Below are positions 51,735 through 63,075 of a stretch of 64,000 nt of DNA, one piece after another. Made by a program: the position numbers and the translations under genes. Positions within the stretch are counted from its first letter, which is position 1. Each line of letters opens with the position of its first letter. The notes under the pieces are model-generated. The model searched no databases and had not been told where the DNA came from. It saw only the letters and a list, made by a program, of their open reading frames with translations. Origin of the DNA: Parus major (lineage: Eukaryota; Chordata; Aves; Passeriformes; Paridae); assembly GCF_001522545.3 (NCBI RefSeq), contig NC_031770.1, positions 5,082,281-5,146,280 on the forward strand, in the 5' to 3' direction.

Positions 51735-51741
51735 TTTATAA
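51735..51741 (+). promoter_or_regulatory. TATA-like box of the SDR gene
   Basis: tttataa lies 81-87 bases before the chosen start codon at 51822. A start site about 30 bases below it would give a 5' untranslated leader near 55 bases. Between the two the DNA is locally GC/CpG-rich (gtggcgcacgcggtgac). This fits a simple promoter directly before a first coding exon. Confidence 0.35.
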
Positions 51742-51821
51742 CAGCGTGGCGCACGCGGTGACTCCTGGCAGATTCCTCGGCTCGCTTGAGAGTGAGGAGG
51801 CAGAAGCTAATCCTCCTAACA

Positions 51822-52215
51822 ATGATTTTCCTCTTGCAGCATTTCTTCCTGCTGGCCACAGACTTAGTGCTCGCCATGACCCTTTCCTGCCTCTTTTATG
51901 CCTTCGCGTGCGTTTCCATCGCGTTTCTGACTTGCTGCGTTATCATCTTCTCCTTTGGCACCGCGGAGAGGAATGTTGATGTGAAAAGGAGAGCAATTGT
52001 AATTCTTGTGTCCAACAGTTCCATTGGGAGGATGTTTGCAAGGAACCTGGATAAAGCAGGTTTCGGGGTGTCTGCTGCACAATGGTCTGCTCAAGAGGCG
52101 AGGACAGTGACAGAAGAGTGCTCATCGAACAAGGAGGTAGCCCAGCTCCATCTGACTGAAGATGAGTATCAGAAGACAGTGAAAACCTTCATAGAAAGCC
52201 ACTTATCCCTGAAAG
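51822..52215 (+). CDS. Membrane-anchored short-chain dehydrogenase/reductase, first coding exon (HSD17B2/HSD11B2-like)
   Basis: The first exon encodes 131 residues plus one base and ends at a consensus donor (TGAAAG|GTAACT). ATG 51822 has A at -3 and is the first in-frame ATG after an in-frame TGA at 51759. Residues 1 to about 46 are almost wholly hydrophobic (MIFLLQHFFLLATDLVLAM..., then a Cys/Ile/Phe-rich segment), fitting a two-pass membrane anchor as in HSD17B2 and HSD11B2. A basic linker (VDVKRRA) leads to a Rossmann beta strand (IVILV) and a helix with ARNLDKAGFGV, matching the A-R/K-x-L-D-x-x-G-F-x-V pattern of the SDR group with HSD17B2, HSD11B2, RDH and BDH1. The later EVAQLHLT corresponds to the strand before the helix that precedes the N-N-A-G motif. 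In that family this phase and position would be followed by G-L-W-x-x-x-N-N-A-G. Oddity: the cofactor loop TGxxxGxG is replaced by SNSSIG, two residues shorter, so cofactor binding is doubtful. It may be a diverged enzyme, a pseudoenzyme or a young pseudogene; the frame is intact. The downstream exon was not found in this window. Confidence 0.6.
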
Positions 52216-54900
52216 GTAACTTTTAGGGCAAACTTGTGGATTGTAGAAATTGAAATGCGTAAGATTGTGAGATTGTAGTTCAGCAAAGGAGGAAGGCAGG
52301 AATGCTTTAGCAAATGGCAATAACACTCTAACTGCATTGCATTTTGTTGTGCAAAACAAAAATTTTGCTTTTTCCAGGGGAAAGAGCCTGCTTTGGTGGC
52401 TGTGAAGGGCCCCAGCAGACCCCAGTCCCTGAAGGAAGGCAAGGTAGGCCAAGGAAGGAGGGGGAGAAGGTCCTATCAAGGCACAGAGGGCTGGACTTGC
52501 TCTGAGAAGAAAACACAGAAATGAACAAGGGGGAACAAAGCCCAGACAGTGACCTGAGGTGTGTCTGCTTTTTAACCTCTTCCAGAATAAAAAGGAACCC
52601 AACTGAGCTCCCTCTTGACTCCTTGGCTGCTATGGGATTCATAAGAGTCAGGTCAGAGCTTTGTGTGGCAGGTTGGGACAGTGTCTCTGAAGCACACTGC
52701 CATTGTTTCTGTGGGAACAAAGGGCCAAAAGCAGCCTCCAGAGCTCATCTGGAACAAGCATGGGGCAAGAGTCCTACTGAGGGGATGGATGTAAGCACTG
52801 CTGGAGAACCTCCCCTGTCCTTCCTAGGTGAAGGGTGCCAGTGGGAAGACTGGCTTCTGCCCTGCTGAGTAACCCCTGGGATCCAGGGATCTGTATCCCC
52901 ACAGCCATAATTTCACACCACTTGGGAATGATGGAGAATTCAGCCTCAGCCATCAGGGCTGTACCCTCATTGCCCTCAGGGCTATGGGGTTACAAGGGAA
53001 GAGGCCAACCCCTCTCCTCCACTGTGAACCTCCCTAAGAGCCCACTGAGCTGCAAAGATCTCTCTGCTTCCCCATACTGCTGCCTTCCTTCTCCAGCTTC
53101 TCCATCCCTCTCCTCCATGCTCTTCTCTCTGTGGTCCCTCCAAGGCTCCTTTTGGGGTTTCCCAGGGCAGCATCTCTGCTCACTCACACCGAGCTGAGAT
53201 CTCAGAGAACATCCACATCTCCCCCAGGACAAGTAAGACCCTTGCTACTGCTGCCCAGCACTGAAAGTTGTCTCTGTGCTCCCAGGCCCTGCAGAGGAAG
53301 GACATTTTGGAAGTCAGAGCACGCACCATGAAGCCTCCTGTACTGCAGACACCCTTGGAGGGGTGGTAGGGAACCCTAGCCAGCACCTGCTGCTGGCTGC
53401 AGCTATTCAGGACACAGTTCTCTCACGTTGCTCTTCTCCTCAGAAGCACCCAGTAGACCAGCAGTGCCTGTGCAACTCTGCATGGCCCAGGATACATCTC
53501 CCTATTCACTGCCTGCCTGCAGGCTCCAGAAATGGCTCCCTGCACACCAGCAGTGGGTTTCAGACTGAGTGCTCGGCTGCCTGCATGAGAATTTAGGCTC
53601 ATTTACCCTAGGAAAATTACTCTGGTAAAACTTCTAGTGTGGACAAGGCCTAAAAGCTCTCCAAGCTGAGTATCAGCATAATTGTGTTCTGGAAATGAAG
53701 AACAGAGGCTTTCTTAACCAGTAGTGATCTGTGGGAGCTGGTGATTTCTGTGGGCCTGTGCTGTTCTAATTTGGCACAGTGATACCTGTCTTTTTTTGCT
53801 CTTGACTACTTTGGTCCCCGTGCCAGTTAAAGGCTTTTGCGGGTGTCTTATTGTTTTGACAGGGTGATCTGTTGTAGGATTCATGAGGTTTTACTTTTAG
53901 GATCTCCTGCATAATATTCACATCACAGATGTGGAAATGTATTTCCCAAGTGCTGACCCAATTGCATGGCAGATCAAAGCAGTGTGTTGGGAGGGGGAAA
54001 AAAATAAAAATAAAAGAAAAATAAAAAGAGAAAGAAAAACCTAATTTTTTTTCTTGGGTTTCTTTGTTAACAGTTTCAAGTGAGTGCTGATATTCATTTT
54101 GCAAAATTTACTATGACTTTTTTGGCATAGGTGAACATGAACACTCACCACCAACTGACTGATAAAAGAATTTAAACCAAATCAAAGCCTGCATTAATGG
54201 GTTCCCACATGCAGTTTGGTCAGCAGGATCTGAGAGAGATCCTTCTCCTGGGCAGGAGAAGAGTTAATCCTGTAGAGCAGAAGCATTACACCATCTTCTC
54301 CATTTAAAAATTTCTCATGCACTTTGTGTATGCAATTTTTAGTTTCTAAAGAAATGAACCTTTGCTAATTTTTATGGGTTTTGGTCTTTTTTTTTTTAAT
54401 TACTTGTCCCCATAGGACTTTTTTATGGTTGTATCTTTGATATGGTAAATAAAATGATACTTGTTCTATATAATCAAATCTTTTGAAATTCATCCTAAAT
54501 GCCTTTCAAAGTAACACAGTGAGGACAGAATCCCCTAGTCATGGTTCCTTCCAGAATTAAAATACTTGTAACAGCTAAAATCATCTGGCTTTCAATCTTG
54601 TACAGGCCCAGCAACCCAAATTTTCAGGAAAGCTAATACGTTTATTTTGCAGTGATTGTACAAATGAATAAGATGCTACCAGGCCTAAGGAGAATGTAAC
54701 AAAGACACAGAGAAGTCCAAGTCAACCCCCTCCAAATTCTTCCTTTGCTGTGTGATAGCTTAACTTGGTTCATAAAAAGCCTTTGTTTCTTCTGACTTTT
54801 AGCATTTGGTGCCTTTAGATCAGATATTCAAACTTTCTCTGTGACCAAGAGGTCAAAGAGACAGAGGGAAAAAGATGAGAGAAGGAGTTTTATTGCTCAC
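52216..54900 (+). other. Probable first intron of the SDR gene
   Basis: It starts with the gtaact donor. No SDR continuation (a G-L-W...N-N-A-G segment) is visible. Frames between 52521 and 53596 are Ser/Pro/Leu-rich chance readings. An A-rich run (gaaaaataaaaagagaaag type) lies at about 53997-54040. Confidence 0.45.
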
Positions 54901-55059
54901 CTCCAGTAGCTGAGCTTGTACTATCAGATATTGCAAGAGCTCTTGGCATCATGTCCAAGTCCTCTGGGATCGAGCTGCTTGAGAAACTGCTGCGCCGTGT
55001 TGCTCTTTGGGCAGGTTGCCTGGAAATGATGGCAATTGCTTCACAGTTTTCAGGATTGA
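54901..55059 (-). CDS. Candidate internal exon, minus strand, phosphoprotein-like segment
   Basis: On the minus strand, a classical acceptor (CCCTACTCCACCCTCCCTGCAG, given as CCCTACTCC + ACCCTCCCTGCAG) precedes 159 bases that end at a consensus donor (TGGAG|GTGAGC). The length is a multiple of three and both ends are phase 1, so the exon could be skipped or included without frame change. One frame is fully open: VNPENCEAIAIISRQPA, then RRSSFSSSSIPEDLD and MMPRALAISDSTSSA. The serine-rich core with RRSSF is a PKA-type consensus (R-R-x-S), and the overall mix resembles a disordered regulatory part of a cytoplasmic scaffold or signalling protein. I cannot name the gene. If real, a minus-strand gene overlaps the first intron of the plus-strand SDR gene. 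It could run on toward lower coordinates, but no partner exon is certain. Confidence 0.42.
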
Positions 55060-55264
55060 CTGCAGGGAGGGTGGAGTAGGGCAAGGAGGAAAAAATGTAG
55101 TGGGAGGCAAGACCCAACAGACAGCAACCTGACCTGACTCAAAAAGTGTTCAGACAACCAAAGTGCTCGTCTGGTTAACTGCTGGAGACTCTGCTGTCAC
55201 AATACCTCAGGGTTCACCTGATCACACACAAGTCACAGGGCTAAGCAAAACCAGCACTGACTGT
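55060..55264. other. Intronic or intergenic stretch
   Basis: Short interval between the minus-strand exon candidate and a CR1 copy. Nothing is recognised in it. Confidence 0.4.
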
Positions 55265-55495
55265 GCCAGAGGATCACACAATTGTTTGGGTTGGGAGGGG
55301 CCTTAGAGGCCATCTAGGTCCAACCCCAATGCCATGGGGAGGGACGCCTTCCACTAGACCTGGTTACTCAAAGCCTCATCCAGCCTGGCCCTGAATAGTT
55401 CCAGGGATGAGGCAGCCTCTGTAATTCCTCAGGCTCCCAAAGGAGAGATGATCCTTGATGTGAGCAATGCCTCACCCTGGACAGTCTTCCTCTGT
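55265..55495 (-). mobile_element. CR1 LINE 3' end, minus orientation
   Basis: The plus-strand text is a clear reverse-complemented CR1 3' end: 'tgtttgggttgggaggggcc', 'ttagaggccatctaggtcc', 'aaccccaatgccatgggga', 'cttccactagacctggttac', 'ccagcctggccctgaatag' and 'ttccagggatgaggcagcc' follow in the usual order. The octamer end at the low-coordinate side has decayed to 'cacacaattg'. The element is truncated at the high-coordinate side near 55495. Confidence 0.85.
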
Positions 55496-58400
55496 TCATT
55501 CAGATCTCTGCTTTGCTGAAGTTGCTTACAAGAGTTCTGTTGGTTTTCATTGGGTGGGATTTACTTTCTTGTATCTGAATCTCAGATAAGACCTGACAAC
55601 TGCTGGATTCTTTGGTACTTACCCCCCTCCCTCTATCCCTGTTTCTCAAATAGGAAGCGCAGTAACTCTTACACAAGCACAGAAATAATTGATGCAAATT
55701 AATAATATCAATTCCTAAATAATGTTAGGACCTGTATCTGAAACACTCTGCCACCACCACACTTCACCGTGATTTTCACAGCTGTAGCAAATGCATGTTT
55801 CCAAGCCTTGTTCTGCAGGCTCCAAAGGGCCTGGGAAGAGCTGCCTCAATGCAGACAGCTAGGCCAGTGGGAGATATTGGACTGTCATCCTTGGCCATCT
55901 GTCCTCATCTCCATGTTGCTGCTGGCAAAGTGGCTCTCATGACCTCTCCCTAAGTTAGTGCAGGCAAGATCACCTTATCATTTGATCAGTTTAAATGGGT
56001 GTGTTAAGTCGTGTTAATCCAGCTCATTACTTTCTTCTGTGCACTGTGGGACACTGATGAAATCTCTTTGAGCAGAGCTGTGAGGGCAGTCACACCAGCC
56101 TGTGAAGGTACAGCTAATCCTGGGCAAGGAGGGGTGTCCACAGCTGCAGTGGCTTGCTCAGGGCTGTGCACTGAGAGGTTGGCAGAGCTATACAGAGACT
56201 GAGTTGTTGAGGTTTCCAGCAGCCCCGTGGCTCCCTGGACAGTCTCCACCTCTTCCAAGGGTCAGGCTGCTTTTGCAGTTCTGCTGTGCAGCAGGTAGCA
56301 GTGGTAGATGCTCTCCTGGTACTTCCCCTTGCCTCACAACTCTCATTCAGCATTCCCAAACTTTAGTTTGCTGTACAGTTTAATCCAGGAAGGCACTCTT
56401 GGGACAGAGATCCAGAAAAGAAGACCCTACAGTGAGCCTGAACAGGAGACAGAGACATTGGAACTGCTGCCTTGTGTGATGACCACACTGTAGAAACTTT
56501 TGCTTCTAAGGATGCCAGTGTGGTTGATCAGGTTATGCTATTAGAAGGTAACCCTTACTCACTTTCCATGCTGTGCTTTTCATAAGATAAAGGCAAGGCC
56601 ATCCAGTCATTCCTACACTCACAGCAGAGAGAAAGTTCAGCTTTCTTTTGGAACAGTCTAGCTTAGTGCATGGCATGAGCAGCCATTCCCACAGCTGCAG
56701 AGATGGATTGAACAGATGCAATAATCATTGACTGCAATAAACTACAAGGGAGTAGGAATGAATAAAGCAAACAAAATCATATACTCATGCAATTTTAAAG
56801 AGTACTGCATTATTTAACTTCACTCAGCTACAAAAACTGCAGGCCACCTTGGATAAATCAGCCCATTTTCCAAGCTGTAAATGACCATGTTTGGACTTAG
56901 GAGTGAAACGAGTAACTTTTGCAGCTATGTTTTTGTGTCTTTAATGGGGGTTATCCAGTTTTTGAAAAACTGGCTGGCAATTATATTGCCTTCCTGTCTC
57001 TTGGGGATTTATCAAAATGAGAGAAGCACTTTGATACAGCAGAATCAGGGCTATGAAACCCAGAGAGAGAAAATAGATCTCATTCTAAAACTATAGGCTG
57101 GGAAGAATTATTTATTTTAAGATGAAGGGGAGTTCCCCAGTCAAAACTTCTTTTTAAAAATAGGAATCTATGCATCACCTAGAGTCAATGTGTCTTTTTC
57201 TTTTTCCAAATGAAGCCCTGAATCCAGTTCCTCTGGACATTTTATGGGAGGCCAATTTTCACTTCCTTAAAGTGGTTTTGTAATTCTCTTTTTTCGACAG
57301 ACAACTTCTCCTCCAAGCACCGAGCGCCCGGGACAGCCACATAGAACCTCCTGATTAAAGTGTTACACAATCCAGAAAAGCTGCAGCAACACTTCTCTTC
57401 TGTCCCCATCCCTCACTCATTGCCTGTGGGCAGAGCCCATTTGGGTTCAAAACCTCCATCCCAAAGCTTTGGTTTTTTGTTGGTGGCCAGAGGATCACTG
57501 CTTGAGAACCAAGATCTTTAAGCAATAATTAATAATTCCTGTTGGTCTGCCCTACGTTAAAAAGAGGGTTATTTATTTGGGTGCATTCAGAACACGTTGC
57601 CATGCTCACCAACAATGCCAGCCATGAGTACAATGTGGAAAGAGAAGGAGGTGAAAGAGCCATGCACTGCCAAGATATTTTTTATCTTTCTTCCAAACCT
57701 TCTGTTTACAGACAGGAACAGAAGTGGATCAGTTCTCAAAAAGAAACCAAACAAAGCCCAGGCAGTTGGATACTTATTTTACACTGGCTCCTAAATTCTG
57801 CCAGAAGCCGTTTTTAGCATCCTAAACAGAATACTCCTCACACTGCCCCCGCTTAGCTCATGTGAATTTTAGTCCTAAATCATAAGTTTATCTTACAACA
57901 ACCCCTAGACAAGAGTTTTATTTCCAAGCTGCATCAATCATTAAACCACACAAGACTGAAGAGTATTTTTAGAGATTGCCAGAAAGATATCTATATTTAT
58001 GATATGTCATTCTTTATATGAGCGATCAACACCTTTTCATGCAACTGCAGTGGCAGGATTGGAGATACAAAGTAAAATAAACCCAAATGATCTGGGAAGC
58101 TATTTATTTATCATTTATGCATGATGCTAAGCTAATCTCTGATTATGGAAGTCATTGGAAATAATCACAGGTGTAACATAACCTTTACACTAACTAAAAA
58201 CTTCCCAGGAAAGAGCTTATCATTTCACCAGTTTAGAGATGTTGTCTTCCATTAACCAGAGCTGGGCAGCTTCTGACCAGAAAATATTTTGGAAAAATAC
58301 CAGTATTGAAGCCCAAAGAGTTTTCAAACAATGCAGTTTGTCAAAGTGTGTGTGCCCCTGGATGTTTTTACTCCAGCCCTTACCTCAGTCCTTCTGAAAA

Positions 58401-59182
58401 GGACTTTTTCCAGAGGTCAGTTTTAACAGAGAAAGGGAATCAAGTGAGAGAAAACATTTCTGCAGCTCTGCTTTCCCATATTACAATGTTTGGAGACAGA
58501 AACCTGCTGAACAGTTCTAGCACATATGCTCAGAGACTTAATTTGGATTATATGGTAAAACTGAACATGCATAAAAATTGAACACTTCTGTATATGATAA
58601 TTAAATACTTCCCTGATACAAATAAATCATCTTTGTGATTACACAACATCTGAGTAGATTATTTATTTTAAATCTACTCTTTTCATATTTCCCATTTAAC
58701 AAACTGTTTTCCCAACACGTAGGCTGCAAACTCCAAGGTAACACAGAAGGACTGTGTGGCATTTTCGGTAGGAAAAGGGAGGTAAGAGCAAAGTCTTGTA
58801 CAGAGTTTTTCTTGTAGCAGGACAGAGAAGTTGCCCAGGTCTGTGGTCAGCTCAGCCCCTGGAGCTTTGCTTTGGCACTACACTGCTCCCCTGCTTTTCT
58901 GGGGTGGTCCTGAGGGGACGAGTCTGGCAGATATAGCCCATGGCACTAAAGCTCTTAAAATCCCAACACAGAGCTGAATTTCACCCCTAGGTAGGCTGAC
59001 TTAGTAATACTGACTTCAAAAAAATGGCATAAGTTTAGGCCAGGCAACCATCTGCCACCAGAGGGTTAAAAATAAACTTGCTTTTTTTCACATCTATTGG
59101 ATTAAAAATGCACATGGTGAAAACATTTTAGGCCTGATGCTTCATTATCATTAGTCAAATAATTTGTTCTGACTGTGTTGTC
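55496..59182. other. Non-coding stretch
   Basis: No gene called. At 57593 a weak acceptor (gcattcag) opens a frame that is in phase with the SDR exon and reads HVAMLTNNASHEYN. This superficially recalls the SDR N-N-A-G motif, but the rest of the frame has no SDR features. The block 58000-58200 is AT-rich and enhancer-like in composition only. Confidence 0.4.
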
Positions 59183-59212
59183 AAAAAAAGAAAAAAAAAA
59201 AAAAAAAAAAAA
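59183..59212. repeat. Poly-A run (A7 G A22)
   Basis: A mononucleotide run with one G interruption. It could be the tail of an unrecognised retroposed sequence or a simple repeat. Confidence 0.9.
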
Positions 59213-62200
59213 GGAGTACCTTCCTTCTATTCTTAGGTGCTTTTCCCTGGTTTCTAGAACTACATTTATTCTTTAGTTTTCACTGCTCTGGTTTGGTCAA
59301 ATAGCTTGAAATCTATGAGCTGTCTGATAAGAAATTACCCTGCCAGGCAGCATTCATTTCTAACCCCTGGCTGAATGTAACTTTTTAAACCAACAGACTG
59401 AGGCACAACAAATAGGTATTTTCAATAATGAATAGCATTCATATTTCCTCCCATAAAAACATTTCTCACCAGAGAACCATTCCCAGGGGTTAATCCAGAC
59501 ATTTACACCTGTATGTGTCTATCTTGCACAACACCTGGCTGCTTCTCTTATTGGCTTTCACCTCTAGATCCCAGTGCTGGCATTTAAATTCCATTCTGCC
59601 TTGCCCTCAATGTAGAAACATAAACACCACAGAAGTCCATTTAAACCTTAGAGCAGAGCCAAAATTTAGTAGCCAGAAAGTTTTTGATTTTTCTAATCCT
59701 GTTCTGGATTTGAAGCACTCTTTTCCTGTAAGTCCAGGTGCCTGTCCTTCATTACAGCCTTGTTTTCCCACTCCCATTTCAAGTGGCCATTATTAAATTT
59801 ACTGAGATGTCAACAATCTAAAGCTAAAACTCCTTTCAGGTTGCTTGTTTTCCTCTCCTTCCCTTCAGCCACCTTTGTGGTTTCATATTAAATATACTAA
59901 AAATGCATTTTCTCTCTTTTTTTTGCTACTCAAGACTTGAACAAAATCAAGAAAGCTTTTAGTCCTCATTAGAGATTTGAATTTCCATCCTGTTTTAAAT
60001 TATGGAGGGCACATTTTCCAATGAATAAACACACTGATGGAAAATTCCCGAGCATTTCCCATATCCATACACATAACATTAACTAATTTACCAGGTATCA
60101 AACTGCAAAGGGAGAGACCAGGTCCTTCTTATCCATCCATTCAAGAACAGCAGACTCCAGTGTTATTTATATAAGGTCCAGAAAATAAAAATACAGGCAG
60201 AAAGATGAGAATAAGTTACAACATTAAAAAAAAAATCTATAATAATACAAAAGAAGTAAAGTCCCCAAATGTTTGGATGCCAGAAACAGAGGTGACAGGA
60301 AGAATGCTCCCATCATCCATTTGCTCTCTGTATCCCTCTCTTCAGACCTCTCCAGCAGATTTTTATTCAAGGCACCAGCTCCAGGGCACAGATCATGTCT
60401 GTCTGCGTCAGTCATGTGGATACTGATGCAAAACAGGTCGATGCATTGACTCTGCAACTCAGCCATGGCAGCAGGTAAAAGGAGACTTTGACTCTTAGCT
60501 CTGTTTTCTGAGAAGCAGAGAGGCAAAGTGCTGAGAAGGACAATTCTTGGCCAGAAAAAAAGTCACCTGGAGCTTTTCTTGGGCTCTTGCTAGAACATTA
60601 GGGAGGCATTATTCTGGCTCTCTCTCACCAAGGCCAGGCAGGGCATTTCTTTCCTCAAGCAGGAAGTCACTGTCTCCTCCAACAGCACCCAGCCTTTCCC
60701 CTCTCCCATGGATGCAGTGTCTGGAGACAATCTGGAGCAGCCACCAGGTATTAGAGAAACATGACTCCTAAGTAGACACTGCATTCTTATGGGTCAGAGC
60801 CCCTTGGCACTCTCTTTTGAAGTTACCCAAGCAGATGAAAATCCCCTTTCAAAGATTATTCAGACAGAAATGCCCCAGTTCTGATACATTTTTTCTACAG
60901 AGTAAAAAACTTTTCTACCTGGATATGCCCCTGTGTGATATTTGGATGTAATGGCTTGGCATTACAAAGGGCAAAAGAGCCTTAAAGAGAACAGGTCTCA
61001 TTCAGTGATGGTTTCTAATAAGTGTAATTTGATTTTTCCTCAAACATATTTCTTGGAAAATACTGCCCTTGCTTTGCTTCTAAGAAAAGCAATTTGCTAA
61101 CATTTGTCTGATCATAAAATTGATTTGACCTTCTGCAAGTAATCTGACTTTCCAGCAGGTTGCTGAACTATTTGAAGTGCATTAGGTTGTTCATAGAACA
61201 CAGCTTTCTCTTGTTTATTCTGGATAATCTATTCATATAACCGATGGAAACACTTCCAAAACTTTCATAGAAAGAACTTCAAGGAACTGATAAAAAAAGA
61301 AATATTTGAAATTCCGGGGGAATATGTAATAACACATTTTAGTAGACACAGAGAGGAATAACTACATTTGAACCAGCTCTGTTTCTAATGCTGTGACTCT
61401 TGCAAACTATGCCCCCCTCCTTTCCAGCATGGATGGCTGCTATTGAGCTCATTACCTTCAGGTTTTTAATTAGAATGAGCTGCAAGTGGCAAGATTTCAT
61501 CTATACCTGTTATGTCTTTGGAGAAAAGAATGAGCTGAGTGAGTTAACTTAGCTCATGTCCTGTTGATTTGGCAGGCATGTACGGGAAGATGAGGAAGCC
61601 GTCGATCCTGATATGGGATGAAGGGGCACCAGACACACGTGGGGTACCTGAGAGAAAAACCTCCTGTGAGGGGAAGAAAGCTTTCAAGGCTCCACGCAGG
61701 AATTGCTTATTGCAGACAGGTACAGCTGCACATATTGCATTTTCTGACAATGTCTAGATGAGGGGAAAATATCTTTCTAATGTCACATCATAACATTCTT
61801 TTCAAAATTTCAAAAGCAAAGTTTGTTTGTGACCACTTCTCACCAGGTCACAGAGAGCTTAAAATGTGGGTTTAAAGGTTTTAGCTAATATTCTGGATAA
61901 ATGTTGCTCTCAGATTGGTCTTTTAAACAAGACTACCTGGGTAGGACAGAGCCAAGATGTGCAAAATCAGCTCTGCAAAGCTCCCACTGTTGCAGGGACC
62001 AGCTGCGTTCCTTCCTCCTGACACAGAAAATAAAACCTCATGGTTCCCATAAGCAAAATGGAATTCAGTAACTGGCAGCACTGGGCCTTTATCAGATGGC
62101 AGAAATTCTCCTGGCTTGCTCTTCCCATGGAAAATACTGCTGTTTTAGCATTCACTTGGAAGAACTGTATTGTCAGGGCTAGTTGCTTGTAGGAAGACTT

Positions 62201-62971
62201 CCTGATTAGAAATAACCCTCTAATTAAAACATGTCACATTCATTTGTAGTTACTTATTCAATTATAAACTACAAACAATAACCTTTAGTTTCAGCTGTGT
62301 GTGAAATGTCCTCTGCAAGACTGCCACCACTGGAAGGTGTTCTTTGGGCTTGTAAGGGTCTCCACAATGCAGGCAGGTTCTGCCCCTGGGGAAGAGATGA
62401 CTCTGGCTGTGGTGTCCCAATGCACTTAGGAAAAGAGCAGTAACAAAAATTAAAAGAGCAGGCAGCTAAATACTCCTTTATGAAATTGAAGGAAAAAATA
62501 GGCATCTCCTCCTTTCTCAAGTGGTAGAGATTAGATGTGGAATATATCCCAGAAAGATGATGTAAACAATCCAGAAATCTCTCTCCCAACTGCCTGATTC
62601 TCCCACCCATCCTTTCTCCCCACAACCCCTCTCTGGATCCCAGGCAGCCAGCACTGGGAGGTGCAGCACTGATGCTCACTGCTAAACCTCCTGCTGCTGG
62701 CTTCCATGACTCAGGTCATGTTTGGGGGGCACATTTGCACTGTGTGGAGGGAACTCAGCCTGTGAGCAGCCCCTTCCCCACAGCCCTGGTGCAGAGAGCA
62801 GTGGCAGGAATGGGACAGGGAGCAGTACCTCCAGGGTGTTCACTCCAGGAATCCAAAGCCCATCGAGGCTGTGCTAACAAAGTTTGGTTTTTTGGGGGAT
62901 TTTTTTATACATTAACGTCATCTCTTGCTATTGAGTTAGTGGTTTAAACAGTGTCACTTTTCTATTTGCAG
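59213..62971. other. Non-coding stretch
   Basis: No gene and no recognisable mobile element. Short open frames around 59515-59796, 60205-60771 and 61569-61757 have no splice-site pairs. Confidence 0.4.
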
Positions 62972-63075
62972 CTCTGTGTGTCTCAATCCTCTTTCACCCA
63001 CTGACCTGTGTCTTGAGTTTCCTGAAGAGAAGCCCACAGCTGCTCGTGCCTCTGCTCAAGTCCAAAAACTGACAG
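62972..63075 (+). CDS. Candidate internal exon, plus strand, unknown product
   Basis: A strong acceptor (cagtgtcacttttctatttgcag, given as cagtgtcactttt + ctatttgcag) precedes 104 bases that end at a consensus donor (CTGACAG|GTGAGG). One frame is open throughout: SVCLNPLSPTDLCLEF, PEEKPTAARASAQ, VQKLT. A second frame, the one in phase with the SDR exon at 51822-52215, stays open for 32 codons and hits TGA four bases before the donor. That would make it a truncating exon if joined to the SDR exon. Neither peptide resembles the expected SDR continuation. It may belong to another transcript. Confidence 0.28.

Noticed and set aside
57542..57817. A frame with AMLTNNAS, in phase with the SDR exon, as a possible SDR second exon
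   Set aside because: The acceptor is weak, the G-L-W before the motif is missing, and no further SDR features (Y-x-x-x-K region, F-L-P-L-L helix) follow.
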